Shown: positions 41,901-50,282 of the stretch, one piece after another | Position numbering within the stretch: position 1 is the first letter of the stretch | Layout: every line of letters starts with the position of its first letter | NCBI GenBank assembly: GCA_009691245.1 | Contig: SHUM01000021.1 | Coordinates: 1 to 51,927 of the forward strand | Reading direction: 5' to 3' | DNA from: Acidobacteriota bacterium | GTDB taxonomy: Bacteria; Acidobacteriota; Terriglobia; 2-12-FULL-54-10 | DNA length: 51,927 nucleotides | Notes under the pieces: model-generated | The model's database searches: none | The model's input: only the letters and a program-made list of their open reading frames with translations | What the model was told of the DNA's origin: nothing | Made by a program: the position numbers and the translations under genes

Positions 41901-42437
41901 ATGCAACTGGAAACGAATCACTTAATCCTGCGCGATTGTGTCGAGGACGATTGGCTCCGGGTGCGGGAGTACCGCTCTGAGGTGAGCTATCTTCGCTACC
42001 ACACTGAGGAAACGTCGAGCGAGGAACGCGCCCGCGAGTTTGTCCGGATGGTGACGGACTGGGCCGCCGAGCAGCCCCGCCAGAAGTTTCAACTGGCCAC
42101 TACGCGCGCATCCGATGGCGTGCTCATAGGGAGTTGCGGCGTGCGCATCGCCTCGCCAGAGGACCGCGAGGCGGAATTCGGATGCGAGCTTGATCCGCGC
42201 GAATGGGGAAATGGTTTGGGGGCGGAGGCCAGCCGCGCCATAATCGATTACGGCTTTCGAATGCTAGGGATGCACCGCATCTGGGCGCACACCATCGGCG
42301 ACAATCTGGCCGCAGTGAAACTCGCTGAGCGCATGGGCATGCGTCAGGAAGGCCGTCTCCGAGAGAGCCGATTTTTCAAGGGTCGCTGGTGGGATCGTGT
42401 GATCTATTCCGTTCTGGAGCAGGACTGGCATCCGTAA
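41901..42437 (+). CDS. GNAT N-acetyltransferase (RimJ/RimL-like)
   Basis: A 178-residue protein. It starts with LETNHLILRDCVEDDWLRVR, the usual beginning of RimJ/RimL-type acetyltransferases. The acetyl-CoA-binding motif appears around ECELDPREWGNGLGAEASRA (in sequence GCELDPREWGNGLGAEASRA). The following helix and strand RIWAHTIGDNLAAVKLAERM and GMRQEGRLRESRFFKG complete the fold. It probably acetylates an N-terminal amine or small molecule. The target is unknown. It stands alone 49 bp after the aldolase gene. Confidence 0.88.
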   Translation: MQLETNHLILRDCVEDDWLRVREYRSEVSYLRYHTEETSSEERAREFVRMVTDWAAEQPRQKFQLATTRASDGVLIGSCGVRIASPEDREAEFGCELDPREWGNGLGAEASRAIIDYGFRMLGMHRIWAHTIGDNLAAVKLAERMGMRQEGRLRESRFFKGRWWDRVIYSVLEQDWHP

Positions 42438-42532
42438 ACAGCCTGTGGGCTCATTGACATTGCGCCGCGAGTCGCGCCAGTATAAATCATGCTTGTTAGT
42501 ATCCAACTCCGGCCTTGTACTTGTTGTTACGC

Positions 42533-42664
42533 TATAATGGTGTGCTTGCCGGGTGGGGTATTTTGTAAGAGTAGTTAAGCGGAAATCCTACATTTCATCC
42601 GGCCCACCAGGAGAATTGATCATCCGAGGTGGGCTTAGTTTTTGCCCTTTTTGATGGTGACACT
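42533..42664 (+). promoter_or_regulatory. Promoter -10 and structured leader of the nitrite/sulfite reductase gene
   Basis: A perfect TATAAT (42533-42538) without a -35 suggests an activator-dependent promoter. The ~120-nt leader has three segments: GGGTGGGG (42551-42558), GGCCCACC (42601-42608) and GGTGGGC (42628-42634). The middle one can pair with either outer one. Pairing with the last forms a 7-bp hairpin followed by TTAGTTTTT, terminator-like. Pairing with the first would prevent it. A small hairpin GAAAT-CCTAC-ATTTC sits at 42582-42596. The layout is that of an attenuator or riboswitch. No known riboswitch consensus was recognised. Confidence 0.5.
42616..42654 (+). CDS. Possible leader peptide before the reductase gene
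   Basis: AGGAG (42609-42613), two bases before TTG 42616, precedes a 12-codon frame ending at TGA 42652-42654 (MIIRGGLSFCPF). It spans the terminator-like hairpin, contains a Cys codon and stops 10 bp before the reductase start. A cysteine-responsive attenuator peptide is conceivable. The spacing of the RBS is short and the evidence is weak. Confidence 0.25.
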   Translation: MIIRGGLSFCPF

Positions 42665-44818
42665 ATGAGCGAAATGAATATACAAACATCCGCCACGCTG
42701 ACCGAGCGCTGGGCGCACCTGCCGGCGGCGACGCGCGAAGAGATTGACGTCTTCGAGGCGGAGCTGCGGCGGTTCCAGGCTGGGCAGATGCCGGAGAAGG
42801 TGTTCACTGAGTTTCGTCTGCGCAACGGCGTCTATGGGCAGCGCCAGAACGGCGTGCAGATGCTGCGCATTAAGATCCCCATGGGCATGATGACCACACG
42901 GCAGTTGGAGGTGCTGGCCGACCTCTCGGAAGAGTACGCCGACGGCATCAGCCACATCACCACGCGCCAGGACATTCAGTATCATTACATGGACATCAAC
43001 GACGCGCCCAACGCGTTTCGCCGCCTCGCTGAAGTGGGCATCACCACCAAGGAGGCCTGCGGCAACGTGGTGCGCAACGTGACGGCGTGCCCGCAGTCGG
43101 GCGTCTGCTCGGATGAGACGTTTGATGTAACCGCCTACGCGCAGGGCATGGCCTACTTCATGCTGCGCCACCCCGACGCGCAGAGCTTTGGGCGCAAGTT
43201 CAAGATCGCCTTCTCCGGCTGCGACGACCACGCCTGCGGCCTGGCCATGATGCACGATCTCGGCGCCATCGCCGCCGTGCGCGAAGTGAACGGCAAGAAG
43301 GAAAAAGGCTTCAAGGTGTACCTTGGTGGCGGACTCGGCGCCATCCCGCATCAGGCCAAGCTGTACTCCGACTTTGTTCCCGCCGATGAGCTGCTGCCGC
43401 TGATGCAGGCCGTGTCGCGCGTCTTTGCGCGGCTGGGCGAGAAGAAGAATCGCGCCAAGGCGCGCATGAAGTTTCTGATCGCCAAACTCGGCATGGACGA
43501 GTTCGCTAAGCTGGTGCGCGAGGAGCGCGAGAAGTTGCCGCTTGATCCGCGCTGGAAAGAGTATCAGGCAGAGGCTGAGAAGTTTAATGAGAAACCGTTG
43601 CGCCCAGCAGCGCAGTTGGATCTGACCGCTGCCGACGCTGAATTTTCAAAGTGGCACGCGACCAACGTACAGCCGCAGGCCCAGGCGGGTTATTCAATGG
43701 TAACGGTGTCGCTGCCGCTGGGCGACATCTCGGCGTGGCAATTGCGCTCGCTCGCCGGCGTCTGCCGCCGGTATGTAGGCGACGCGGTGCGCGCCACGGT
43801 GGATCAGAATCTGCTGATCCGCTGGGTGCCGAGCGGTGACTTGATGGCGTTCTACAACGAGTTGAAGAAGCTTGATCTAGCCGATGCCGGCGGCAACTCG
43901 CTCGGTCACGTTACGGCTTGCCCCGGCACGGATTCGTGCAAGCTGGGCATCGCCTCCTCGCGCGGCCTCGCCGCAACGCTGCACGAGAAATTCCACAACG
44001 GTATGAGTGACTACGCCACAAGGTCCGATCTGAAGATCAAGATCAGCGGCTGCTTCAACGCCTGCGGCCAGCATCACATCGCCGACATTGGATTTTTCGG
44101 CTCCAGCCGCCGCGTCGGCTCGCACGTCGCGCCTATCTTCCAGATCGTGCTCGGCGGCTCGACCAAAGGCAACGCACAGTCGTTCGGATTGTCGGTGGGC
44201 AAGGCCTCGGCGAAGGATGTTCCTGAAGTGGTGAAGACGCTGACGGACCTCTACACCGCCGAGCGCACAGGCAGCGAGACGTTCGCGGAGTATATGCAGC
44301 GCGTGGGCAAGGCGCACATCAAGAAGTCCGTGGATCACTTTGACAAGCTGCCCGACTACTCGGAGAAGCCGGAGTATTATCAGGACAACCGCCAGCCCTG
44401 GGACTACTTCATGACCACGGGCGTCGGCGAGTGCGCCGGCGAAGTGGTGACGCAATCCGAGTTCATGCTGGAGGACGCCGACCGCCACCTTTTCGACGCC
44501 GGCCTGCAACTGGAAGCCGGGAAGCGCGAAGCAGCCGCCACGACCGCCTTCACCGCGATGAAGTGCGCCGCCGACGGACTGCTTGCCACGCGCGGTCTGC
44601 TGCTCTCCGATCAGTACAACACCGTCGGCGAGTTCAAGAAACTGTTTGCCGACGCCGGCGAGTTTCTGCCCATGTGCGCTGATTATTTTTTCCGCGCTGC
44701 CGAAGAAGGCGCGAAAAATCTGAACGAAGAGCAGGCGCACCAGCGCGTGGAAGAAGCCACGCTGTTCGTGGAAGAAGCGCACGGACGCTACGCCCGCATG
44801 GGCGGCGCGCTCGCGTAG
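42665..44818 (+). CDS. Ferredoxin-type nitrite/sulfite reductase with C-terminal extension
   Basis: 717 residues from ATG 42665; the longer frame from GTG 42629 lies in the leader. It has two ferredoxin-like halves (~55-130 and ~335-400) and siroheme domains. The [4Fe-4S]-siroheme cysteines are Cys419 and Cys425 (ACPGTDSCKLG) and Cys463 and Cys467 (SGCFNACGQHH). Basic siroheme-binding residues lie in ITTRQDIQYHY. It reduces sulfite to sulfide or nitrite to ammonia with six electrons; the sequence does not decide which. About 125 C-terminal residues (LEDADRHLFDAGLQLEAGKR) form a helical HEPN-like extension not found in plain NirA/SirA. Confidence 0.92.
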   Translation: MSEMNIQTSATLTERWAHLPAATREEIDVFEAELRRFQAGQMPEKVFTEFRLRNGVYGQRQNGVQMLRIKIPMGMMTTRQLEVLADLSEEYADGISHITTRQDIQYHYMDINDAPNAFRRLAEVGITTKEACGNVVRNVTACPQSGVCSDETFDVTAYAQGMAYFMLRHPDAQSFGRKFKIAFSGCDDHACGLAMMHDLGAIAAVREVNGKKEKGFKVYLGGGLGAIPHQAKLYSDFVPADELLPLMQAVSRVFARLGEKKNRAKARMKFLIAKLGMDEFAKLVREEREKLPLDPRWKEYQAEAEKFNEKPLRPAAQLDLTAADAEFSKWHATNVQPQAQAGYSMVTVSLPLGDISAWQLRSLAGVCRRYVGDAVRATVDQNLLIRWVPSGDLMAFYNELKKLDLADAGGNSLGHVTACPGTDSCKLGIASSRGLAATLHEKFHNGMSDYATRSDLKIKISGCFNACGQHHIADIGFFGSSRRVGSHVAPIFQIVLGGSTKGNAQSFGLSVGKASAKDVPEVVKTLTDLYTAERTGSETFAEYMQRVGKAHIKKSVDHFDKLPDYSEKPEYYQDNRQPWDYFMTTGVGECAGEVVTQSEFMLEDADRHLFDAGLQLEAGKREAAATTAFTAMKCAADGLLATRGLLLSDQYNTVGEFKKLFADAGEFLPMCADYFFRAAEEGAKNLNEEQAHQRVEEATLFVEEAHGRYARMGGALA

Positions 44819-44916
44819 CTTTATCAGGGCCGCAACCGAAAGGGAGCGGTGGCGGGATTTCGGCTACCTACATTGGCCAGCTTCAGCACTACTCATTCAC
44901 CGAGCCGGAGATCGCA

Positions 44917-45489
44917 TTGACCATCGACCTGCAACGCATCAGCATAAAAATTATCAGCGAGGCCAAGGCGGATGTTTCGCTGAGTCCGTTTCTGGACATC
45001 TTCGGTCGCTGGCGCGCCGACAAGGCGCACGCCGCCGAGTGGGTTGATCTGGCCGACTACGCGCACGTGCCGCGCGGCCCCGGAATCGTGCTGGTGGGCC
45101 TGAAGGCCAATTTTGCATTCGACCTCGCCGACCCCGCTCCCGGCACGCTTTACGTCACGCGCAAAGGTCTCACCGGCACGCACGAGCAGCGCATCAAGGC
45201 CGCGCTGCGCGGGGCGTTCCACTTGTCGAAGCGACTCGCGGCGGAGAAAAATTATCCCGCCGCCCGCCTGCGCACCGATGCGTTGGAGCTGCACTTCCCC
45301 GACCGGCTGTTCACAGCCAATACCAAGGCCATAGATGCCGAGTTGCGCCCAGCCATTGACGCGGTACTGAAGGCGACGTTCGGCGCATGTCAACTGACGG
45401 CCGTAAGCGATGCGGGCGCAAGCTACGGCTACAACATCAAAGCGGCCAAGGCCGAGCCGCTCGACGCGCTGCTCGCGCGCCTCGGCTGA
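44917..45489 (+). CDS. Conserved hypothetical protein
   Basis: A 190-residue soluble protein from TTG 44917, with GGAG 6 nt upstream. Sequence blocks PFLDIFGRWRADKAHAAEWV, DLADYAHVPRGPGIVLVGLK and ALELHFPDRLFTANTKAIDA suggest a mixed alpha/beta fold without known motif. It lies ~100 bp after the sulfite/nitrite reductase gene and may be part of its operon. Similar proteins appear in many bacteria as uncharacterised families; that is recollection. No function is assigned. Confidence 0.7.
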   Translation: MTIDLQRISIKIISEAKADVSLSPFLDIFGRWRADKAHAAEWVDLADYAHVPRGPGIVLVGLKANFAFDLADPAPGTLYVTRKGLTGTHEQRIKAALRGAFHLSKRLAAEKNYPAARLRTDALELHFPDRLFTANTKAIDAELRPAIDAVLKATFGACQLTAVSDAGASYGYNIKAAKAEPLDALLARLG

Positions 45490-45558
45490 AGTATTTCCTG
45501 AGAATTCAGACTCGCGTATAGTTGCTGCATCTTCCTAAATCAACAAGGAGGCAGGACT

Positions 45559-46977
45559 ATGTTATTCGCCAAATTGATTCCACTAATTATGTTTTGCGCC
45601 ACGCTATCACCCATCGCCCGAGGGCAAACACTACCGGACTTTGCCAAGGCCCGTGATGAAGCCGTCCAGCGCCTGCAGGAACTCATTCGCATTGACACCA
45701 GCAACCCGCCGGGCAACGAGACCAAAGTCGCCGAGTATTTGAAGGCCATCCTCGACAAGGAAGGCATCCCGTCGGAGATCGTCGCGCTCGAACCGGCGCG
45801 CGGCAGTCTGATCGCTCGGCTCAAGGGCAATGGAAAGAAGAAGCCGCTCCTTCTGATGGCGCATACCGACGTGGTGGGCGTCGAGCGAGATAAGTGGCGT
45901 GTCGATCCCTTTGCGGGCGTGATTCAGGACGGCTATGTCTACGGCCGCGGTGCGACAGATGATAAGGATGATGTGGCTGCTATGCTGCAAGCCGTGCTGT
46001 TATTGCATCGCCAAAAAATCCCGCTTGATCGGGACATTATTTTCCTGGGCGCGGCGGGTGAAGAGGGTGGGGCGCCGGTAGGTGTGTTGTATCTGGTCGG
46101 GAAACATTTTCCGAAAATCGAAGCGGAGTTCGCGATCAATGAAGGCGGCACAACCGACGTGCGCAACGGGAACGTCCGGTACGTCGCAATTCAAACCGCC
46201 GAGAAGCTCCCGCGAGGAATTCGTGTTGTGGCGCGAGGCTTCCCGGGGCATGGATCAAGGCCACGCATGGATAATCCAGTCTACCGGTTGGCGGCGGCGA
46301 TCACACGCATCGCAGAATATCAGCCGCCCATGAGACTTAATGAAACCACGCGAGTATTCTTCCAGCGGATGGCCGGCATCAGTTCGCCGGAGGAAGCGCG
46401 CCAATTCAGGCTCCTGGAAGACCCCGTGGAGGGTCCGAAAGTTCAGGAGACATTCCGGCGCAGCACCAATCTCTCTCACTTGACCTATAATTCCATGTTG
46501 CGAGACAGCATCTCCCCGAACATCATCAAGGGAGGATTTCGCTTTAATGTCATTCCGGGCGAGGCCGAAGCCAGGCTCGACGTGCGGTTGCTGCCGGGAC
46601 AGACTCGGGAAGACCTGATGGCGCAACTCAAGCGTGTGATCGACGATCCCTCGGTGGAGTTGATCCCCGAAGACGATGCTTCCCCCATGGCCCCAAGTTC
46701 TCCGTCGCGATTGGACGAAGAACTTTTTCAGGCTTTAGAGCGGGCGCAGAAAATCGTGTTCCCCTCGGCGGTTACGACCCCGACGATGAGCACCTCCGCA
46801 ACGGACTCCTCGCATCTCCGCTCCAGAGGTATACCCGTCTTCGGGATTAGCCCGCCGGCGACCGACGAAAGTCGGGAAGGGGTTCACGGCAATAACGAGC
46901 GAGTGTCAGTTGAGGGTATGGGCCAGTATGTCGAGTTTATCTATCGGGCGGTTGTGGATGTGGCTGCGGCCAAATAA
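45559..46977 (+). CDS. M20-family metallopeptidase, exported (copy 1)
   Basis: A 472-residue protein. The signal peptide (~1-22, ending ARGQT) precedes an M20 catalytic domain. Visible zinc-site motifs are LLLMAHTDVVGVE (His, Asp), YGRGATDDKDD (bridging Asp), AAGEEGG (Glu-Glu), INEGGTTD and VHGNNERV (C-terminal His). The lid/dimerisation domain lies at ~215-340. RBS AAGGAGG lies 7 nt before ATG 45559. It is a dipeptidase/carboxypeptidase-type enzyme of the periplasm or exterior. The next gene is a paralogue. Confidence 0.92.
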   Translation: MLFAKLIPLIMFCATLSPIARGQTLPDFAKARDEAVQRLQELIRIDTSNPPGNETKVAEYLKAILDKEGIPSEIVALEPARGSLIARLKGNGKKKPLLLMAHTDVVGVERDKWRVDPFAGVIQDGYVYGRGATDDKDDVAAMLQAVLLLHRQKIPLDRDIIFLGAAGEEGGAPVGVLYLVGKHFPKIEAEFAINEGGTTDVRNGNVRYVAIQTAEKLPRGIRVVARGFPGHGSRPRMDNPVYRLAAAITRIAEYQPPMRLNETTRVFFQRMAGISSPEEARQFRLLEDPVEGPKVQETFRRSTNLSHLTYNSMLRDSISPNIIKGGFRFNVIPGEAEARLDVRLLPGQTREDLMAQLKRVIDDPSVELIPEDDASPMAPSSPSRLDEELFQALERAQKIVFPSAVTTPTMSTSATDSSHLRSRGIPVFGISPPATDESREGVHGNNERVSVEGMGQYVEFIYRAVVDVAAAK

Positions 46978-47005
46978 TGCTGACTGAGGGAGAGTAAACA
47001 CTTCT

Positions 47006-48400
47006 ATGAAACGGATGATTTGCCTGGGTTTCTTGAATTTGCTGCTGACGACGACGCTTAACGCACAAACCGCGCCCGATTTCGCCAAGGCGAAGGACGA
47101 GGCGGTCAAGCGGTTGCAGGAGATGATTCGCATCGACACCAGCAATCCCCCGGGCAATGAGACGAAGCTCGCGCAATATCTGAAAGCGTTGCTCGACAAG
47201 GAGGGCATCGCCTCGGAGATTCTGGAGAAGGAGCCGGGACGGGGCAATTTGCTGGCGCGGATCAATGGCAATGGGAGCAAGAAGCCGCTGCTGCTGATGG
47301 GGCACGCCGATGTGGTGGGCGTCGAGCGCGAGAAGTGGACCGTGCCGCCGTTCGATGGAATCATCAAGGACGGCTACGTCTATGGGCGCGGCGCGTATGA
47401 CGACAAGGGCGGCATCACCAGCATGTTGCAGGTGTTCCTGATGCTGCATCGCCAGAAGATTCCGCTCGACCGCGACATTATTTTTTTGGCCGAGGCGGGC
47501 GAAGAGGCCGGCGGCGGCGTGGGCATAGAGTTTCTGATCGAAAGTCACTGGCCGAAGATCGAAGCGGAGTTCGCGCTGAACGAGGGCGCGGAGATTCTGA
47601 TGAAGGACGGCAAGGTCCGTTATGTGGGCGTGGCCACCAGCGAGAAGTTGGTGCGGCGCATCAAGCTGACCGCGCGCGGGATATCCGGCCACGGCTCGAT
47701 GCCGCGCGTCGACAATCCTATCGTTCATCTGGCCGCGGCAGTGCAGAAGATCGGAACCTACCAGCCGCCGCTTCGATTCAACGACATTACCAAGACATTC
47801 TTCGAGCGGCTGGCAAGAGTAAGTCCGCCGGAAGAAGCTTATATTTACTCACATTTGGATGATCCAGTGGTGGGTTCGATGGCTCAGGAGAAACTTCGCC
47901 ACACCAATACTTTGTATAACTCGATGCTGCGAACCTCCATCGCGCCGACGATGATCAAAGGCGGGTTCCGCGAGAACGTGATTCCCGCTGACGCGGAAGT
48001 GATTGTGGATGTGCGCGCGCTGCCGGACGAAAATATGCCGGCGTTCATTGAGAATCTGCGCCGCATGATTGACGATCCGGCTGTCGAGATCACTCCAATT
48101 GGCGATCACACCACAGTTACTCCGCCCTCGCGCATCGACACGGACCTGTTCCGCGCGCTGGAGAAGGCGCAAGCCACCGTATTTCCTGGCGCGGTTACCC
48201 TGCCGATGATGCTGACCGGCGGCACCGACTCCGCGCCGCTAAGATTGAAGGGCGTGCAGGCCTACGGCATAGACCCCGTTGTTTCAGAGGAAGAGATCGC
48301 GCGAATGCACGGCAACGACGAGCGCGTTCCGATAGAGGGCATCGGAAAGTTTGTGGAGATACTCTATCGCGCGGTGGTAGAAGTAGCGGGAAAGCAATGA
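47006..48400 (+). CDS. M20-family metallopeptidase, exported (copy 2)
   Basis: A 464-residue paralogue of the preceding gene, starting 28 bp downstream. Signal peptide ~1-21 (ending LNAQT). The zinc-site motifs are LLLMGHADVVGVE, YGRGAYDDKGG, AEAGEEAGGG, LNEGAEIL and MHGNDERV. The first ~70 mature residues, e.g. IRIDTSNPPGNETK, are nearly identical to copy 1, while the lid domain has diverged. This indicates tandem duplication followed by change in substrate range. A terminator follows at 48418. Confidence 0.92.
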   Translation: MKRMICLGFLNLLLTTTLNAQTAPDFAKAKDEAVKRLQEMIRIDTSNPPGNETKLAQYLKALLDKEGIASEILEKEPGRGNLLARINGNGSKKPLLLMGHADVVGVEREKWTVPPFDGIIKDGYVYGRGAYDDKGGITSMLQVFLMLHRQKIPLDRDIIFLAEAGEEAGGGVGIEFLIESHWPKIEAEFALNEGAEILMKDGKVRYVGVATSEKLVRRIKLTARGISGHGSMPRVDNPIVHLAAAVQKIGTYQPPLRFNDITKTFFERLARVSPPEEAYIYSHLDDPVVGSMAQEKLRHTNTLYNSMLRTSIAPTMIKGGFRENVIPADAEVIVDVRALPDENMPAFIENLRRMIDDPAVEITPIGDHTTVTPPSRIDTDLFRALEKAQATVFPGAVTLPMMLTGGTDSAPLRLKGVQAYGIDPVVSEEEIARMHGNDERVPIEGIGKFVEILYRAVVEVAGKQ

Positions 48401-48417
48401 TGATTGATAAATGGGGG

Positions 48418-48447
48418 AGTGCTGAGAGAAGGCGAGCACTTTTTTTT
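48418..48447 (+). terminator. Rho-independent terminator after the M20 pair
   Basis: AGTGCT (48418-48423) and AGCACT (48435-48440) form a 6-bp stem around an 11-nt loop, followed immediately by a run of T (48440-48447). It ends the tandem peptidase operon. Confidence 0.75.
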
Positions 48448-48620
48448 CTCATGACTCAATACATCTTCCACTTGCGCGGTAGGTGCCGCCGCCGTTACAG
48501 TGCGTGTATGTAGTGGAATCGTGGGAGACTTTTCGCTTGTGGGACTCCTATAATCGGGAGAGGCCGCTGGTTATGCCGTGGTTAAGGCAATCAAAGACAG
48601 TTCCTGCCGGAGAGTTCCTC

Positions 48621-49640
48621 ATGACAGTTATGCCCGAGCGTGAGGGAAAAGCTGTTGGACAGCATGGGATGCTTGGCGGCATCCTACTGAGCGTGCTATT
48701 GCCCTGTCTACAGGCCAGAGCATCTGTGGTGTTTTCCGCGGCTGACCCCAAAGCCGATACGGTGACTGCTACCTGCTCGATCGAGCCTGCCGCGCTGGAG
48801 AAGGGCAGCATGGAATTGCTCCGTGTGAAGATGAGCGCCACGGATTCGCGAAAGCACTTGCTGGCGTTTGTGTGGTCGTCGGACGGTGGAGTGATTCAGG
48901 GCAGCGGCGCGGAGATCGCCGTGGACGCGAGTGGTCTGGCCCCGGGCCGCTACATGCTGACGGGGACAGTGCAGGATGCCTACCGCAATCGCGCCGAGTG
49001 CGTCGTTGCATTCCGCATGACGGCACCGCCGGAGACGCTTGCCGCAAAATGCAGCAGCGCACAGGAGCAAGTCGAGGCTGGCAAACCGGCGCGATTTCAC
49101 GTGGAAACATCGGGCACGATAGGCGGGCCACCGCGCGTCCAGTGGTTCACCAACGGCGGTACAATTCTAGGAGGACAACAGGCCGAATTGGATACTACGG
49201 GACTGCTTCCCGCCGAATACTCCATTACCGCGCGCGTGGAGGATGGTGCGGGTCGCGCAACGGATTGTACAGTCCATGTGCTCGTGTTAGCGGCACCGCC
49301 ACCGCTGCTTGAGCCGGAACTGCTGAATTTGGGACAGATTGTCTTTCCGCGGAATGTGGGGTTTCTGGCGGCGCCCGATGGCGTCAAGTTGGAGGCTGTT
49401 GCCCTCAAGATACGGTCGGACGGGAAGGGCGTTGTGTCGGTGGAGGCCTACGCCGCACCGGATGAGCGCGATGCCAAGCGGCTTGCCGAGTCTCGCGCTG
49501 CGGCGGTGAAACAGTTTCTGTTGGGCAATGGTGTGTCAGAAGAGCGCATCCGCGTGCGCGTGGGGCTAGGCGGGAGATTGGGCGGCGTGCGCAATCGCAC
49601 GCTTGATTTGGTTTGGGTGCCGGAGGGATTTGATTACTAG
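48621..49640 (+). CDS. OmpA-like C-terminal domain protein
   Basis: About 339 residues from ATG 48621 (GGAG 8 nt upstream); the frame upstream to 48483 is not protein-like. The signal segment (~15-35) precedes Ig-like/PKD-type strands (~45-220, e.g. LLAFVWSSDGGVIQGSGAEI). The C-terminal ~90 residues resemble the OmpA peptidoglycan-binding fold: VEAYAAPDERDAKRLAESRA, AAVKQFLLGNGVSEERIRVR, VGLGGR. It probably links the outer envelope to peptidoglycan. No beta-barrel is present. Confidence 0.75.
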   Translation: MTVMPEREGKAVGQHGMLGGILLSVLLPCLQARASVVFSAADPKADTVTATCSIEPAALEKGSMELLRVKMSATDSRKHLLAFVWSSDGGVIQGSGAEIAVDASGLAPGRYMLTGTVQDAYRNRAECVVAFRMTAPPETLAAKCSSAQEQVEAGKPARFHVETSGTIGGPPRVQWFTNGGTILGGQQAELDTTGLLPAEYSITARVEDGAGRATDCTVHVLVLAAPPPLLEPELLNLGQIVFPRNVGFLAAPDGVKLEAVALKIRSDGKGVVSVEAYAAPDERDAKRLAESRAAAVKQFLLGNGVSEERIRVRVGLGGRLGGVRNRTLDLVWVPEGFDY

Positions 49641-49701
49641 TTTGCAAGCCAATGCCTGAGGGCGCTTGGTGTGGCTTGGTAGTGGAGTAGATCACGTCGT
49701 A

Positions 49702-50085
49702 ATGGGAAATACAGAAAGATTGAAGCAGTGTCCGCAGTGCAAAAAATTGCGCGGTGTCCGTTCGCGTCGACGAACGGCATTGGATTATCTGTCATCCTGG
49801 ATTGGATTGTATCCATTCTACTGCGAGGGCTGCCATTCCACATTTCGCGCCCGGTATATGCAGGGCCGCCGATACCCCAGGCAGAGGTGGCGGAGTTGGG
49901 TGGTTTGCCCGCGATGCGGAGGCGATAGCCAAATAAACCGGATTGAAAGCAGTTCGGTGACTCCAAGCCGGAGCAACTACTTATGGCGGCAACTGGGGAT
50001 TCCCGGATATCGCTGCAATGAATGCCGCCGGCGCTTCTTTGATCTTCGCTCATTCAGGCGGCCTGCCAAGGATTCGCCGCAATGA
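49702..50085 (+). CDS. Twin zinc-ribbon hypothetical protein
   Basis: A 127-residue protein from ATG 49702. Four CxxC pairs are present: CPQC and CEGC in the first half, CPRC and CNEC in the second. They form two zinc-ribbon-like units (KQCPQCKKLRGVRSRRR...YPFYCEGCHSTF, then VVCPRCGGDS...YRCNECRRRFF). The Arg-rich segments between them suggest nucleic-acid binding. It is not in an obvious operon. The function is unknown. Confidence 0.65.
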   Translation: MGNTERLKQCPQCKKLRGVRSRRRTALDYLSSWIGLYPFYCEGCHSTFRARYMQGRRYPRQRWRSWVVCPRCGGDSQINRIESSSVTPSRSNYLWRQLGIPGYRCNECRRRFFDLRSFRRPAKDSPQ

Positions 50086-50282
50086 GGGCATCGCCAGATG
50101 AATTGCGAGGCGCGATTCGGAGCCTCTGGAAATCGTCTAGGATGCGCCACTTGAGTCGAGCGATAATGGACACTGTTGGTGCTCCACGGTTGGTGCTGCA
50201 TTGATAGGTGGAATTGGCGGAGGTCAACGTGCTGGAGAATGAGCAGAGCCGGGATTCATCGCCAGGAACAGGTGCTTGCTAG

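Noticed and set aside
42541-42660. SAM riboswitch before the reductase gene.
   Set aside because: The SAM-I core and other known SAM motifs are not present; only a general attenuator shape is supported.
43877-44782. Minus-strand ORF of 301 codons.
   Set aside because: Antisense to the siroheme reductase, whose cysteine motifs are unambiguous.
48483-48620. N-terminal extension of the OmpA-like protein.
   Set aside because: The extra 46 codons have no RBS and would bury the signal peptide. ATG 48621 has a good RBS.
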